In this document: piece by piece, positions 1-12,228 of the stretch | Layout of the letters: each line of letters opens with the position of its first letter | Numbering within the stretch: position 1 is the stretch's first letter | Assembly (NCBI RefSeq): GCF_963855985.1 | Contig: NC_087107.1 | Location: 8,246,001-8,310,000, forward strand | Direction: 5' to 3' | Source: Ostrinia nubilalis | Taxonomy: Eukaryota; Arthropoda; Insecta; Lepidoptera; Crambidae | DNA: 64,000 nt | Made by a program: the position numbers and the translations under genes | The notes under the pieces: model-generated | The model's input: the letters and a program-made list of their open reading frames with translations, nothing else | Told to the model about the DNA's origin: nothing | Database searches by the model: none

Positions 1-940
1 TGGCAGTTACAACTAAACCAACGGGGTTCAGTACACTTTATGGGCTACGATAAAGTTGGTGTTTACGTATAAACTATAATAAAATAAACTTCGTTTAGAG
101 AAAGATTCGCATTCAGATTTGCGGGGCTTACTTGTTGCGCCTTGTATTATAGTTAAGACCGTTGTTTTATTTGAAAGAATTTATAGTTTTTGTTTTAATT
201 TAAGTCATATGATTTTGCCTTCTCGTTAAAAGTCGTATAATAACTTTATTATTATTATTTATTCTGTTATTATGATAAGTACCTAATATCATTTCATACT
301 TATAAATAAGATACAGTTTTGAAATATTGCATGATAAGATCGGAGCTTGAAAACTTGGAAACTTGGAGTTTGCCTTGAAATTAATTGACTTTGCTTAAAA
401 TAAGTTCACAAAATCAATGATCTTCAATTCTATCTTTCCAATCACTACTCTCTAGCAAATTGTTTTTCCACCCTAATTCTAGTATCAAATTCGCAATCAC
501 ATAGGTACCAACCGTTTTAAGCCCGTCATGCGTATCACCCAATCGGGAACAATTTACTTTCCCGCTAAAATGTTTGACAGCCCTGCATACCGCGCGAGTT
601 TTTCTGGCATCGGCATTTACAATGCAAAAGAGCCGGTACACGCCACGCCACGCTAATTGCGCTATTACATAATACCACACTTTAAATATCAATGCGAAAC
701 ATGCACGAAATGTTTACGGACATGAGTGCAAATGACGATTGTCGGTTTTTGGATATCGTGATGGGTGGGAGTGTAGAGTCATGAACTTGTGAGAGCCTCT
801 ACTTAATTAGTGAGAGTGTTACATTCTAGAGAAGAGATAAAAACTCATAAAAGTCATTTATTTATGCAAATAGGCTTTTAAAAAGCACTTTTACACGTCC
901 CAGTATTAACCCTACCACTGCTTCAGGACAATAAATGGGC
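1..940. other. Intergenic, no gene recognised
   Basis: AT-rich sequence. A 92-codon open frame on the minus strand (414-692) has no recognisable domain and no splice context, so it is not called. Bases 768-830 resemble 2523-2585, which suggests an old duplication around the element inserted at 945. Confidence 0.6.
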
Positions 941-944
941 CAGT

Positions 945-1111
945 TGTAGCGTTGCAGTTTTGGCTGTTTTTCACAAATTGTTTTTCTTACTCGATATTTG
1001 GATTTGGGATACCACTAGCGACATCTATTGGCGTGATTTTGAATTAATTTGCAATAGATGGCGCTTTTTGCTCAGTCAATTCAAATATATTTTATTGAAA
1101 CATTTCCTAAT
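945..1111 (+). repeat. Left 167-bp terminal inverted repeat
   Basis: Reverse complement of 2176-2342. It contains an inner pair of inverted words, CATCTATTG and CAATAGATG, about 25 bases apart. Confidence 0.88.
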
Positions 1112-2175
1112 GTTTTTGTTTTGATTATTCTATTTTTTAATAGAATATTTTCAGTGTTCAGGAGATTGTTTTCATCATGGTTTTTATTAGTATTTGCTTT
1201 TCTAAGCGGCGAAACGAAACGTCTTGCGATGTCAATGACTCGCAGCTGTCAGTTGAGCTGTCAAATCACTTTGGAATTTTGGTCGATCTTGCGCGGCCGC
1301 AGTTTTATTATTTTCGGGGATGTAATCCCCCATGTTTCAAATCGTGTGATGCGGAATGCATCCACGATAATTTATTAATATAATTTAAAAATATTCACAC
1401 ATGAGGTAAGTTCCCGTCGGAGAATTTATTTATTTTTCGTGATTGATATTTTTCGTATTCCAGTACGTGGGATTTCATGTGATCGTTTCTTTCAGAAATT
1501 CCCTAAATCCTGTTCGGATGAGGGTGGGTTGCTGAAGACGGCGAGTGAATTTCAAATTAGCGAGCAGTTCTTCATGCGGGATTTCATAATTTTACAAATG
1601 TTTATAGTTCAAACATTTCAGATTTCATTATTTTATAGTTCAAACATTTTACGATTTTACAATTTCATATATTTCATATTTTACGATTTTACATTTCATA
1701 TTTTAGATATTTCAATATTTCATATTGATTTCTATAATTATTACTCCTTTCTGAACTGCTGATCTCTTCGCATTTCCTCCTTGTCATCAAACCTCTGTCT
1801 CTGCAAGAGTTTGAACGCTTACCTGTCGAAGAGATGCAAGAGCTTCATCTGGCACTGCGCGCTTGAGGCCGTGGAGGACGCTGCTTGTAACCTAAAAGTG
1901 TGCGAGACCCGTTGGACCCCGGAAGAAGAGAGGAACGTTCAGGGTAACGGCTTATAACCGCATGGCTTCCAAGGTACCCACTTTTCCATCCTTCAAGTAG
2001 GAGTCTTTCCGACCTGACATCGCGCAGTTATCTTAACTAGTAGAGTCTTTTAATATTTAGGCTGAGTTTTAAGAAATTTGTAGTGGCAATAATATTCACC
2101 AAACCGAACCTAATTAACGACCCTGAATCCCTTGAGATTGGCACTATTACAGTAGTTATTATAATATCGTAATTG

Positions 2176-2342
2176 ATTAGGAAATGTTTCAATAAAATAT
2201 ATTTGAATTGACTGAGCAAAAAGCGCCATCTATTGCAAATTAATTCAAAATCACGCCAATAGATGTCGCTAGTGGTATCCCAAATCCAAATATCGAGTAA
2301 GAAAAACAATTTGTGAAAAACAGCCAAAACTGCAACGCTACA
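2176..2342 (-). repeat. Right 167-bp terminal inverted repeat
   Basis: Reverse complement of 945-1111, ungapped over the full length by eye. Confidence 0.88.
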
Positions 2343-2346
2343 CAGT

Positions 2347-2610
2347 GCTGAAAAGAAGCAGTGCAAGAAACTCAGAAAGAGAGAAGAAAGAGAGATAAGT
2401 TCTATTCCTAGGTGAAACATGAACATTCCAAAATTCTTTCATCATTAGAATCCTACATAATTTCTGATAAGCGGTACGAAGTTCGCCGGGTCACCTTGAC
2501 AGTTTTTGGCTGTCGTGACAGGACTGTAGAGTCGTGAGCAACTCTTGGGTTTATTAGTTACAGTATTTACATTCTAGAGAAGAGGGAGAAGATTCTATTC
2601 CCAGGTAGGA
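2347..2610. repeat. Short degenerate direct repeats flanking the long-TIR element
   Basis: The phrase TTACATTCTAGAGAAGAG occurs at about 2568-2585 and again upstream of the element near 820-832. Two versions of TTCTATTCC(T/C)AGGT lie about 190 bases apart in this stretch. This looks like an older tandem duplication into which the element at 945-2342 was inserted. Confidence 0.4.
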
Positions 2611-2637
2611 CATCACCATCATCATCATCATCATCAT
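2611..2637. repeat. (CAT)n microsatellite
   Basis: Nine CAT/CAC units run directly into a retrotransposon tail. The same arrangement (CATCATCAT next to the tail) is seen at about 10,274, 31,957 and 39,238, so the CAT run is probably the minus-strand image of the element's 3' terminal simple repeat. Confidence 0.8.
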
Positions 2638-2745
2638 TTCAGCCACAGTACGTCCATTGCTGAACATAGGCCTCCCCCAATGATTTCCATATCGCCCGGT
2701 TGATAGCGCCCTGCATCAGGCGCCTTCCTCATACCTTTATGAAGT
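2637..2745 (-). mobile_element. RTE-type non-LTR retrotransposon 3' end, fragment
   Basis: The plus strand carries the phrase GTCCATTGCTGAACATAGG and then CCTCCCCCAATG, the reverse complement of the 3' end of a widespread lepidopteran endonuclease-reverse transcriptase gene. Only about 110 bp are left and the frame is broken. Confidence 0.7.
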
Positions 2746-4628
2746 CTATCAAGCTTGAGCTTGAATCAACTTTATGGAAATTGATACTGTGCTTCAGAGG
2801 GGACATTAAAAACCGGGTAAAGTTCATATTGACCCCAAAAACAACACATTAGTGTGCTGAATTTGCGGTTTTTACCAACTTTTTACCTATTTTAGCAACC
2901 CAAATAAAATTGACAATTTAGGTGCTAATCGGCTGAGCATAATAAACCTTATATGTATATTCGTAAATTCATAACCTCCATTCTCAGTGAAGCATAATTA
3001 GATATACCTCACAATATTATGGGAATAAATCAAAAGGCATCGCGGGTATTTGCGGAAAAGTACATTAGCATATCAGCGGAAGGAAGTGGCAAAACATTGA
3101 ACCTCCGACGTTCGACGCAGACGCTGCTGTATCGTGGGGCGACTTGAATAAGCTCGCTACAGGATGTTTTATATATGTATATACCTAAACCTATACATAA
3201 TACCCTGTATGCAGGGTGTCCCGTCAAGGATGTATACCCTGTATATTTATAATGCGGGGTGCCCAGTGGTAGGCTAGGGTGGGGTTGGATCTTTATTTAA
3301 CTTTTATCTTCTGAAATCGAGTAAGCGTCATCTGAAATCTGCCGCCCTTATGACGCCGCCGCCCCTAGGACGCGGCCTATACGGCCTATTGACAGATCCA
3401 GGACTGGGGGTGCCGCTTTTTTGCAGACATAACTCATATAAATACTTACTCCATTGTATTTCAAAGAGGTAGGTATGTTAAAAAAAAATAAGAAATAAGT
3501 AATGCGTTTCTTAAAGTTACCTTTGCACACGCACGCCATAGCTTAAGCTGCAGCATAAAAGATACAAAGGCTGATGTATTTAAATTGAACTTTTACTGAA
3601 GAGCCCCATGTTAGTTTGTGCCTTTGCAAAAGTTACGTAGTTTACACAGATTGAATATGAAGAACTGTCTGTGACACAAAAGATTTTTAAATTATCCGCG
3701 GAAGACCAGGGTCGTGGCATTATCTACTGAGATGCTACGACACCATGCTGAGTGGATACTTTTCAGTATCATTGTAATTACCTACTCATTAAATAATTTT
3801 AAGTATTGTTGTAAGTGTATTGTCGATGATACTGAATTTTTTTTTCTTTGTTTCTTTCTATCTAACTAAGCAGATATTTGTATAGGGCGACGTGATAAAA
3901 AAAATGAACATACTTCTTATTTACTGAAAATAGTTGACTTTCAATATAAAATAAACAAGGAATGGGCCAGGCAAAAAAGTAGAAAGAAGAAGTTTTTTGA
4001 ATGGGTTAAAAATAGGCAAAATGGGTTACAGGTCCTATTATTACTGTTCAACAACGTCAACCACGTAAGAATGTAATAAATAGACCAACTTTATTATTAA
4101 CGTAGTTCCAAATCCTTTCCACCTCGCCGCAAACATGTCACCCAAAAACTAGTTTTCGCCCATACTCGCGCAAAGTAATGTAGTTCACCATAAACCGAAA
4201 TTAAAATGGACACCGTTTGCCGGCCTAACATTCATTTGTGAACCGCACTCGCTGGATCTGGTAATAGGAATTCGTGTACGACACAGTCCAGAGAGAACAG
4301 CCAACATGACTGGGACCCAAAAATCATCAGTAGGTCTAGGATGCGCGCCGCGATAAGCGGTTATCACGCCCTTTTATCGATTTTCCCCATACATTTTGAC
4401 GTCGATAAAGTATATCACGGTGCGCATCCTAGCCTGGCAGGTCAATGTCTTCTACTTTGGATTACTCCATCCTCTCACTGCGTCTTTTTCTTTGGATTAT
4501 TCCGTCCAATTTACCCCATTGATGATCCAGATCAATGAGAAAAGTGTCTCTTTTCGGTTGCCCATTAGATTTCGTGTGATATAAAGTCTCTATTAGATAA
4601 AAATAAAACCCAAACAACAGTAGACTAA
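2746..4628. other. Intergenic, nothing recognised
   Basis: AT-rich, with no splice-supported coding frame. A short run of TATATGTATATACC-like sequence near 3170-3245 is low complexity. Confidence 0.5.
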
Positions 4629-4753
4629 GGCTGGGTTGCATTGCACCATGTTACGTTAACTAGGTATAACAAACGTCAAAAATCTGTCAAACTCCATACA
4701 AAAACCACCGGTTATCGTTATAGTTTACGGTTAAATTGTGGTACAACTCAGCC
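4629..4753. mobile_element. Harbinger-like MITE, family A copy 1
   Basis: Starts GGCTGGGTTGCA and ends GTGGTACAACTCAGCC, with the family interior (AAACGTCAAAAATCTGTCAAA). The flanking triplets are TAA and TAT, so the target duplication has one mismatch. Confidence 0.75.
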
Positions 4754-6630
4754 TATGTTCACCACTATTAATTTTATTAAATAATCTTGGTTTTTGTGAA
4801 AATACCCACTTGACTTTTGCCAAATATTTTTTCTCACACTTAAACCAACATACAACGGCTACAACAAGCCTTATAAAAATGCAAAGAAGATTTTTACATA
4901 ACTCATGTCAAACTGAATCTAAAATATGGGAATAAATCTCATCTCAAAATATAAGTTCTACTAAGTAAAAACAAAAACAACAAGTCCCTGGCTTCTTCGT
5001 CCCATAAGGGTGTCATATCCTCATATCGCTCGTTTTTCCGAAAGTGTTTCGCTACAAATGTTTATGTTTCCATATTATATTATTCCATATTACCCGCGGC
5101 AAATTGTAAATGCTTTAGTCACAATAAATTAGACAGAATGGCTGCTCTGAATTATTCGCATTTTCCTGTGCCTGTGGTTGGTACTTGTTTGTTGTTAGTC
5201 AAATATAAGCACATTGGCAGTTTGCGGTTTAAAGAATCGAGTTAAAGCACATCGCCCATACAAGATTAATTCGATTCAGTTAATCGATCTAAAATTGATG
5301 GTTTGTGACATTTGAAGTAACAGTTTTATGTAACGTTAAGTGAAGTGAAAAACTGGTGAATTTTCTCTTGATAAACTGCAAGATTATCGACGGGTCTACC
5401 CTCGAGCCTTGGTCTCCGTCTCTAGATATGCAGGTTGGTGGTCTCCATTTTGTGCAGCTATATTTTTAAGTTGTTCGGAGTCACCAGCCGTCCTCCGCAT
5501 TTTTTCCCTGGTGTGACTCTTTACACGCCACACCATTTGTGGGTTTACGTAATATTAATCTAAACACTGTGGCATCTTCTCGCTGTAACAGGCTATTTTG
5601 CAACAAAGATGTATTCTGATGCGCTCTTGTCTTTTCATACTTACATTGAAAAAACTATAACTCAGCTTCTGGCGCAGTCGGTTAAAGAGTACTAGCAATA
5701 TTACCCGATTTTACTTAGGCTTTCTTAGGTTTTGAGTTTAAGGTAACTTTCTAGTCTTGTTATATTAAACTGAATAAACTATTACCTAACTGTATACAGT
5801 TACCTTACATGCTATAGCATTACCTGTTAATCCCTAGTCCATTATGTAATCTAGTCCAGACCTAAGCTTGTTTCTAAGTCTATCCAGAGTTCCAGACTTT
5901 AGGGACGTTTGTTAGCTCATCGGAACGACATTATAACTTCGACCCCTGTGCTTTGTACACAGCATTACGTAATATCGAGTAACGTACGAGGTACAAGCAC
6001 CTCTTTGTTGCGTAACACACTCCGAGTCAAAGCCTGTAGTGCTGGTAAATATCGACAGAATTGTATATCGATAAAACGATTCTTAATGGTTTATTCCAGT
6101 CGATGAAGCACCTGATGTCATGCCCTGAGTGCCCAAGCAACTGCACTCAGGAGGATTTGATGAGAGCTGCCGACAACGCCACTCTTGTGGTGGAGTTTTG
6201 GGCTGACACTGTGTAGGTTTGTTGTCGACACGTAAAGAAGAAGAAGAATGATTTATGATAAACTCCTTATTTGTGTCAGAAAATGCATAAAATAGCAGTG
6301 GAAGAGCAGCTTTTGGTAGGTAACCCAATGTAGAGCTCTTTCAGGCAGAACCTAGCCTACTCAAACTTGATGGTGTCTTCTGGCACCGTGGATATAGCTA
6401 GCGCCTGGTAAACACAGTATGTATTCAGATCTCTCCATCTAACTCCAAAAACTTCTTAGATGGATAATAAAAATTGACATGTCATAATTTTGAAGCCTCC
6501 GAGAGGCCCGTAGAATTACTACAAAACTTAACACTATAAAAATCCGAACTATAGCGTTTAATATAGGATTCAATTGACACAAGCTCAGAGTGTCTGGTCA
6601 CTTTCATTTATAATATGCCGCAACATCAGA
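4754..6630. other. Intergenic, nothing recognised
   Basis: No coding exon could be supported. Part of 6095-6240 is similar to 13,600-13,740 (both contain GATGAAGCACNTGATGTC and ACAACGCCACTCTTGT), so this is an unnamed dispersed repeat of about 140 bp. Confidence 0.5.
6095..6240. repeat. Dispersed repeat shared with 13,598-13,740
   Basis: Both copies share CAGTCGATGAAGCAC, CCCTGAGTGCCC, AGCAACTGCAC, GACAACGCCACTCTTGT and GACACTGTGTAGGTTTGTTG in the same order and orientation. On the minus strand both give peptides containing KPTQCQPKTP and EWRC, so this is a fragment of a once-coding mobile element whose identity I do not recognise. Confidence 0.6.
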
Positions 6631-6766
6631 GGTGGAATTGTGTAAAGCAATCGTAATCATTTGACAGTTCCTAACGTACGATAAAGTCAGTTATACAAAG
6701 CGTTTGACAGAATAATCGTACGTTATGAACTGTCAAATGATAACGATTGCTTTACACAATTCCACC
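6631..6766. mobile_element. Palindromic MITE, family B copy 1
   Basis: GGTGGAATTGTGTAAAGC at the left end returns as GCTTTACACAATTCCACC at the right. The inverted arms are about 50 bp long and leave a short centre. A second copy at 51,332-51,466 differs at only about five positions. Confidence 0.8.
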
Positions 6767-7660
6767 TTTGGTCAGGCGCTAAAAATACTACTTCTTTTTA
6801 TCGACTATCGATATTAAAACACAAACAACACTATCCGTAACCGAATGTGAGTGGAGTGGAGCCTGAAACTCGCTCAATCAAAATTTAAGTTCATATTGGA
6901 AAAGTTCCTTCGAGATTGATACGTGCCACTACAACAGAGGGCCGCCATTTTGTTCTTATGGAGTTATGATGTGTACGGAGGACTTCTGAGGATCTTGATT
7001 ATGGATATTGGAAATACTTCTGTGACGTAAAAAGAGCAGAAGGCAGTGACGTAAGCAGGATGGTTAAAGGCAGGAAGTGCTTGATACAATTATTTAATTG
7101 GAATACTGAAAAGTTTTAAGAAAACTGCTTTAAATGTTGTACACGTTTTGACTATCTTCTGTTTATTTTCTAGTTCCGGAAAGTGATAACATTTTTTTAA
7201 CCAACCAACCAAAGTAAAGGACACTTACATCCCTGTCGGAGAAAAAAGATTATCTAAAGCACAAAACTTTAATCTGTTCTGCTGTCTTCTTTCAAGCAAA
7301 AATGCATTATAATCTTATTAAGTATTCGTATTGCTAGTCCATTTGTTTATTCTGCAAAGCGCAACAGAAAAACATTAAGTAGGTGACTCAGATATTTTCT
7401 CTAAAAATTCAAGTTACCACATAAAGGCGACAATTTAACCATGTTACACGAAGATGCACAATTAGTGGCGGCACCTACCGCATCACTTTTTAATTAACTC
7501 AAAGACGCCATGTATGGAGTCGAGGGGAACTTTTAATGAAATATAACAACAAAATATGAAACTGTAACACGAAGCGCGAACTTCGCAACAATATGTTATG
7601 GGGTGTGCTTTGTTTGCAAACTAGTGTAACCCTCACTCGCTCGTGGGCTGTAAGACTCCC
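6767..7660. other. Intergenic, nothing recognised
   Basis: AT-rich, with no supported gene or repeat. Confidence 0.4.
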
Positions 7661-7815
7661 CGCAGACTTTTGGTCGCCTGATAGACCCGGTTTTAAATTG
7701 TAAGAAGAATCGGCCGATACCGAATCGGTGTAATGTGCGCACTTTCATCTTCATACTGATTAACAGCCCGACCCAACTATCGGCCGACAAAAGTCGGTAA
7801 GTAGTCTGCGGCTAG
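7661..7815. mobile_element. Foldback MITE, family D copy 1 (degenerate)
   Basis: Shares GGCCGATACC, AATCGGT, TGTGCGCACTTTCAT, CATACTGAT and CAACTATCGGCC in order with the clearer copy at 20,019-20,194. The ends (CGCAGAC...GTCTGCG) are inverted but diverged. Confidence 0.65.
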
Positions 7816-8605
7816 GCTTAGACCTTTGAGAGCCCGTTTCTCGGTAACCAATTCTATTACTGTTCCCGGTATTGGAAATACTGGACATGTTTCAGGTGAC
7901 CATGGCTATTTGGAAAACGAAAGGCAAATAAACACTACGGCCTTTTATCCTTGATAAAATCCCACAAAACCTCAACAAATATAAAATTAATAAGTATTAT
8001 TGCCAATTAACTCTCGTTATGGTTACTGTTTGATCAAGCCAATATACAAAATTATTTCATTAAATTCATAAACTTTAAAACTTGTTGAATTCTGCGTTCA
8101 TTAAATTATGAATATTTATTTACAATGAACATTATTTCAGTTTTCGTAATATTTACTTGCTTTTTAAAATAAGAACATTTTGACGTTTCAATTCAAATCC
8201 CATTAAAATTATTTAAAAATAAGTAGTAACTACTTAAGTACTTATTTTCCGGTCAAATAGACCAAGCATATATTTTTTTGTAAATCACTGCGACCTTTAG
8301 AGGGTTAAGGCCCTTTTTCACGATATGAGGGGGTGTAAACATTTGTTTACACTGTGCTACTTTGTTTATTAGGGCCGGGACTTGCGGCCAGTATCATAAC
8401 GGAACAACACTAAACCGGGGTTCACTTGACTCCTACGCGAAAATGGGAACTTGTTGTGGGTGAAGCGACAATATTTATCCGCATATTCATGAAAATTTTC
8501 AAAACAAAGTAAAGAGAAAGTTTAAAGGTCATGAAAGTTGAAAGTCAATTGTAATTCTTACAATACCGCCTACTGGCTGAAGAGATTCGACCTATTACCA
8601 CATCG
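7816..8605. other. Intergenic, nothing recognised
   Basis: AT-rich, with no supported gene. Short runs of homopolymer only. Confidence 0.4.
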
Positions 8606-8838
8606 TTTCAGCCGAAAGTCGTCCACTGATGGACAAAGGCCTCCCCCAAGGTTTTCCACAAAGACCGGTCCTGCGCCGCCCGCATCCAGGCACCTCCCGC
8701 GACCTTCACCAGATTGTCGGTCCACCTAGTGGGAGGCCTGCCAACACTACGTTTTCCGGCACGTGATCGCCACTCGAGAACTTTTCTGCACCAGCGGCCA
8801 TCAGTTCTACGAGCTACTACCACATACAAGTTGTAATA
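8606..8838 (-). mobile_element. RTE-type retrotransposon tail, C-terminal coding remnant
   Basis: The minus strand reads through VGRPPTRWTDNLVKVAGG, RAAQDRSLWKTLGEAF and HQWTTFG to a stop. This is the C-terminal end of the reverse-transcriptase polyprotein of a common lepidopteran RTE-like non-LTR element. The catalytic reverse-transcriptase and endonuclease domains are absent, so the copy is 5'-truncated and dead. It is the most intact coding fragment of this family in the window. Confidence 0.8.
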
Positions 8839-9344
8839 AAAGAGGTTTTCTAACGTAAAGTACAGTAAATAGAGTGTAATTGTAATAGCTGATCGGTCAA
8901 TCACTTTTTTGTTTTTATTTTTTTACTAACTGACTTATCTATAACTTCGAAACTGCAGTAGACCATAAATGGTTGTACGTGAAACCTTAAAAAAGTACAA
9001 CTCTGCATGCATTTTTCAGAAAAACTAGCTACTAACGGAAAACAAATAGGTAAAAGCAACAATACAAAAGCAGTTACACTACACTTCCTTGTGCATCATA
9101 GCAAATGAGAAATACAATAAAAAGTAATAAACTACGCCCACCACCAACTAACGCTATGAATATTTTAGCCGTAACACACATGTAACTTCCTGGGATAATG
9201 TTATTTTTGTTAATAACTTACGGTTGGATACGTATATGGGCAATCAGTAGTGAGAATTATTATTTCGGAGCAATACAAACAATCACTAAAGTATTTTTAC
9301 TTCCAAAATTGTCCAAAAGTTGACCTGTAGATGCCGTATTTGGG

Positions 9345-9407
9345 TCGTCGTTGTTTCAGTCGAAAGACGTCCACAGCTGGACAAAGGCCTCCTCCAAGGA
9401 TTTCCAC
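9345..9407 (-). mobile_element. RTE-type retrotransposon tail, short fragment
   Basis: Contains GTCCACAGCTGGACAAAGG and CCTCCTCCAAGGATTTCC, matching the 3' end of the copy at 8606. It abuts a Helitron-like fragment. Confidence 0.6.
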
Positions 9408-9565
9408 AATCAACGCACAGCCCAAACCACTGGACGGATCGGGCTGAAATTTGGCAAGCAGGTAGATGTTATGACGTAGGCATCCGCTAAGAAAGGATTT
9501 TACGAAATTCCACCCCTAAGGGGGTAAAACGGATCCACGCGTACGAAGTCGCGGGCGGCCGCTAG
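9408..9565 (+). mobile_element. Helitron-like element, 5'-truncated
   Basis: Ends CGAAGTCGCGGGCGGCCGCTAG|T. The interior CACCCCTAAGGGGGTAAAAC and CCACGCGTACGAAGTCGC match the copy at 39,581-39,796. The 5' TC end is missing. Confidence 0.65.
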
Positions 9566-10559
9566 TTAAATAATAAAAATCCTAGATTTCGTGAAACTCA
9601 GGTAAAGGTAGACAAAAAGGTAGCCATGATTACACACTAGAATTTCCCCGTTTCTTTGTCTAACAGAAAACAGAGCCGTACGAAACTAATTAGAAGACGC
9701 AAAAAATCGGCAGGTGGCGCTGTAATCAAAGTGTCGTGTGTCGCATTTACCGGAAAACGGTAATTAGCACTTAATTGACGATTGTCGTTTTTGTGACGGT
9801 ATTTTGCTGGGCCCGGACGCTATCAGGATTTCAAGCTTTATTTTGTTTTTAAGCTTTAACATTACTTTTACAGTTTTGCTGGACAAGACTGTTTAAACCT
9901 ATTTCAGCAACTTTTTTCAAAGTTCATCTAAAACTTCATTGTAGAGAAAGAAAACTCACCATAAGATACAAATGAATGCAGTTACATTATATTTCTTTTC
10001 AAAAATAAAGGAATGTTTTCTGTGCGTAAAATTTTCTATCTACAGTATTAAGAGTATTATTTTTCCCTCCAGGTGGCATTACAAAATTCCACCCTGTATA
10101 ACCTGGATAGACCCTCAACAGTCATATCTGCCTTCAAACACTTCTAGAGTCTAATGTACTTACCACTTTGTGGGTCTAGTATACCCCAAAGGTACATTAT
10201 ACTCTAGAAAGGCGTCTGACTTCAGGTTACGAAACCTTCCGCTAGGTTGAAACAAAATGACTACCTTCATTCGTCATCATCATTTCTGAACACAGGCGTC
10301 CCCCAATAATTTCCACAATGGCCGGTTGGTGGCGGCCATTACTACCTTAATATAACAAAAACAAAATAAAGTCTTTAATCAAATAATATCATGAATTCCT
10401 GCTCGGATAGTCAATACTCTCACTGCTACGTGACCCATTAAAATTTTATGTATTTCCGAGGATAACAACGTTTTTTAACAATGGCATGCTCAGGGTAACC
10501 AGATATCTAAAGGCAGCCGTGGATAAAATTTTAAAAAGTACTTTAGAATAAAAGAAACT
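9566..10559. other. Intergenic, nothing recognised
   Basis: No gene. Holds only the retrotransposon fragment listed at 10,272. Confidence 0.4.
10272..10339 (-). mobile_element. RTE-type retrotransposon tail, short fragment
   Basis: CATCATCATTTCTGAACACAGG followed by CCCCCAATAATTTCCACAATG is the diagnostic 3' end in reverse orientation. Confidence 0.55.
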
Positions 10560-10677
10560 GGCTGGGTTGTAGGCTATCTTACTTTAATTTTAACAAACGT
10601 CAAAAGTTTATCAAACTCTACAAAAAACACCGATTAAGGTTATAGTCACGGTTAAAATAAGGTGGTGCAACTCGGCC
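10560..10677. mobile_element. Harbinger-like MITE, family A copy 2 (diverged)
   Basis: GGCTGGGTTG left end and GTGGTGCAACTCGGCC right end, with the family interior ACAAACGTCAAAAGTTTATCA. No clear target duplication remains. Confidence 0.65.
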
Positions 10678-11216
10678 TTAGTGTTGCCTACGGTCAGAAT
10701 ATTTTTGCCCCAAAGGCAGTAAAACACAATGTAATCGAAAATGCCTTTTATTAAATGTGTGATTTTGTGATTTAACTTCAAAGCTATCTAAATGTAGGCT
10801 CTACTTAGTAATTTATAAAATTAAGCCATGTAACTAAACTAGCGTAGCATTCATTATTTTAATGACGTAAAAGAAAAGCTCCTTAGCAATCGAATAAGAA
10901 ATCCTTCTAACCTCCATCACCAAACTAATCTTTTAGCCCAAAAGCTCTAGCCACTTATTAAGCTTAGGAAAGCTTACCAACTGTAAGTCAGGAATTTCCT
11001 TTGACCTGGAAACCCTACACGCGCTTTTACTTTTATCTAATATTAGGGGCGTATTTCAATACAATTCATCCCCCACGATTTATATTCAAAGCCCATAATA
11101 TTGTGAGCGTGTATTATACCCGGATCGCGTATTTCGCCGCTCTGATATTTATTCTGTGGGTGGAAACACACGGGAGTAGTTCTCGGACGCGCCAGCTGCT
11201 ATTTTTAGAACGCTTA

Positions 11217-11328
11217 GGCTGGGTTGCACCATCTTACTTTAGCTTTAACAAACGTCAAAAATCTGTCAAACTCCATACAAAAATCACCGATTATAGTTAC
11301 TGTTCAAGTAAGTTGGTGCAACTCAGCC
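11217..11328. mobile_element. Harbinger-like MITE, family A copy 3
   Basis: GGCTGGGTTGCACCATCTTAC on the left and GTTGGTGCAACTCAGCC on the right, flanked on both sides by TTA (11,214-11,216 and 11,329-11,331). Confidence 0.82.
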
Positions 11329-12029
11329 TTAGAAGCGCCTCGCAAAATACTATTTTCATGATCAAGTATTTCAAAACACTCGAGCTTTAAATGGCTAGAC
11401 GCAAACATTGATCGGCCTTTGATCGAAGATTTCGAAATCTACACTTATTTTAAGTACATGCTAATTAACAAGCTATTTAATTATTCGCACAATACACACA
11501 GACATGCAGCATTGTTTAAATAGAAATAGGTTCCCTTGAACGTTTAACAAGTCAGTGTTCCCAGAATTTTCGGAAAATGTTACTGATTTCCCATTTGGGG
11601 AACGATTCCGGGAACGGCGCACTTCTAGGTTATACATGGGTTATACGGTAGGCCCGAGCCCGACGGCCTGGTCCCCTGGGAATGTACTTACTCGTACCAT
11701 GTCAAATAAGATTCAACGCGGAAGCGTGCGTATTTAGCCCCGTATGTTTTAGCATCGAACTGAATGAGAACCGTCACTGCTGAGTATTTTTGAGTATCGA
11801 CTAGCATTGAGTGTGGTTATTGGGCTTTAGCGCTATTGAGTCTAGTACTTTTATTAATAAAATATAGGAGCAGGTCCGAACTGCCCGGACTATTGTGTAT
11901 TATACTGGTTTATAAAGACTACAATGGACTGATACGAGTAGACTATTGTCCATTGAATGGCTAGAAAAGCTAGAGGTTTCCGAATTTTATCCCAGTCTGA
12001 AAAACCTCCTCTAGAAATGTTTGGCTTAG
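11329..12029. other. Intergenic, nothing recognised
   Basis: AT-rich, with no supported gene. Confidence 0.4.
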
Positions 12030-12228
12030 GGTCTTCGTTGCAACCAAATGACTTCCACTGCTGCACAAAGATCCAAGGATTTCTGCAATAATCAGTCCTA
12101 CGCTGCCCGCATCCAGGTGCTTCCCGCGACCGTCACCAGATCGTTGATCCATCGAGTCGAAGGCCTGCAGCACTACTCTATATACATTTTACGGTCCCTT
12201 ATCACCTCAAGAGTACTTTTCTGCACCA
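12030..12228 (-). mobile_element. RTE-type retrotransposon tail, decayed
   Basis: Collinear with 8606-8838 (ACTTCCACTGCTGCACAAAG, CTGCCCGCATCCAGG, TTCCCGCGACC, ACCAGATCG), but the coding frame has stops and shifts. Confidence 0.65.

Larger units (their letters stand above)
945..2342. mobile_element. Non-autonomous DNA transposon with 167-bp terminal inverted repeats
   Basis: Bases 945-1111 and 2176-2342 are reverse complements over 167 positions with no difference that I can see. The ends read TGTAGCGTTGCAG and CTGCAACGCTACA. The 4-bp word CAGT sits directly outside both ends (941-944 and 2343-2346) as a target-site duplication. The 1.06-kb interior has no transposase-sized frame, so the element should depend on enzymes supplied elsewhere. 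TGT..ACA ends with a 4-bp duplication are compatible with Ginger-type or Sola-type elements, but this assignment is inference. The intact inverted repeats suggest recent insertion. Confidence 0.85.

Noticed and set aside
414..692. 92-codon minus-strand open frame
   Set aside because: No recognisable domain, no splice or promoter context, and one frame of this length is expected by chance in 64 kb.
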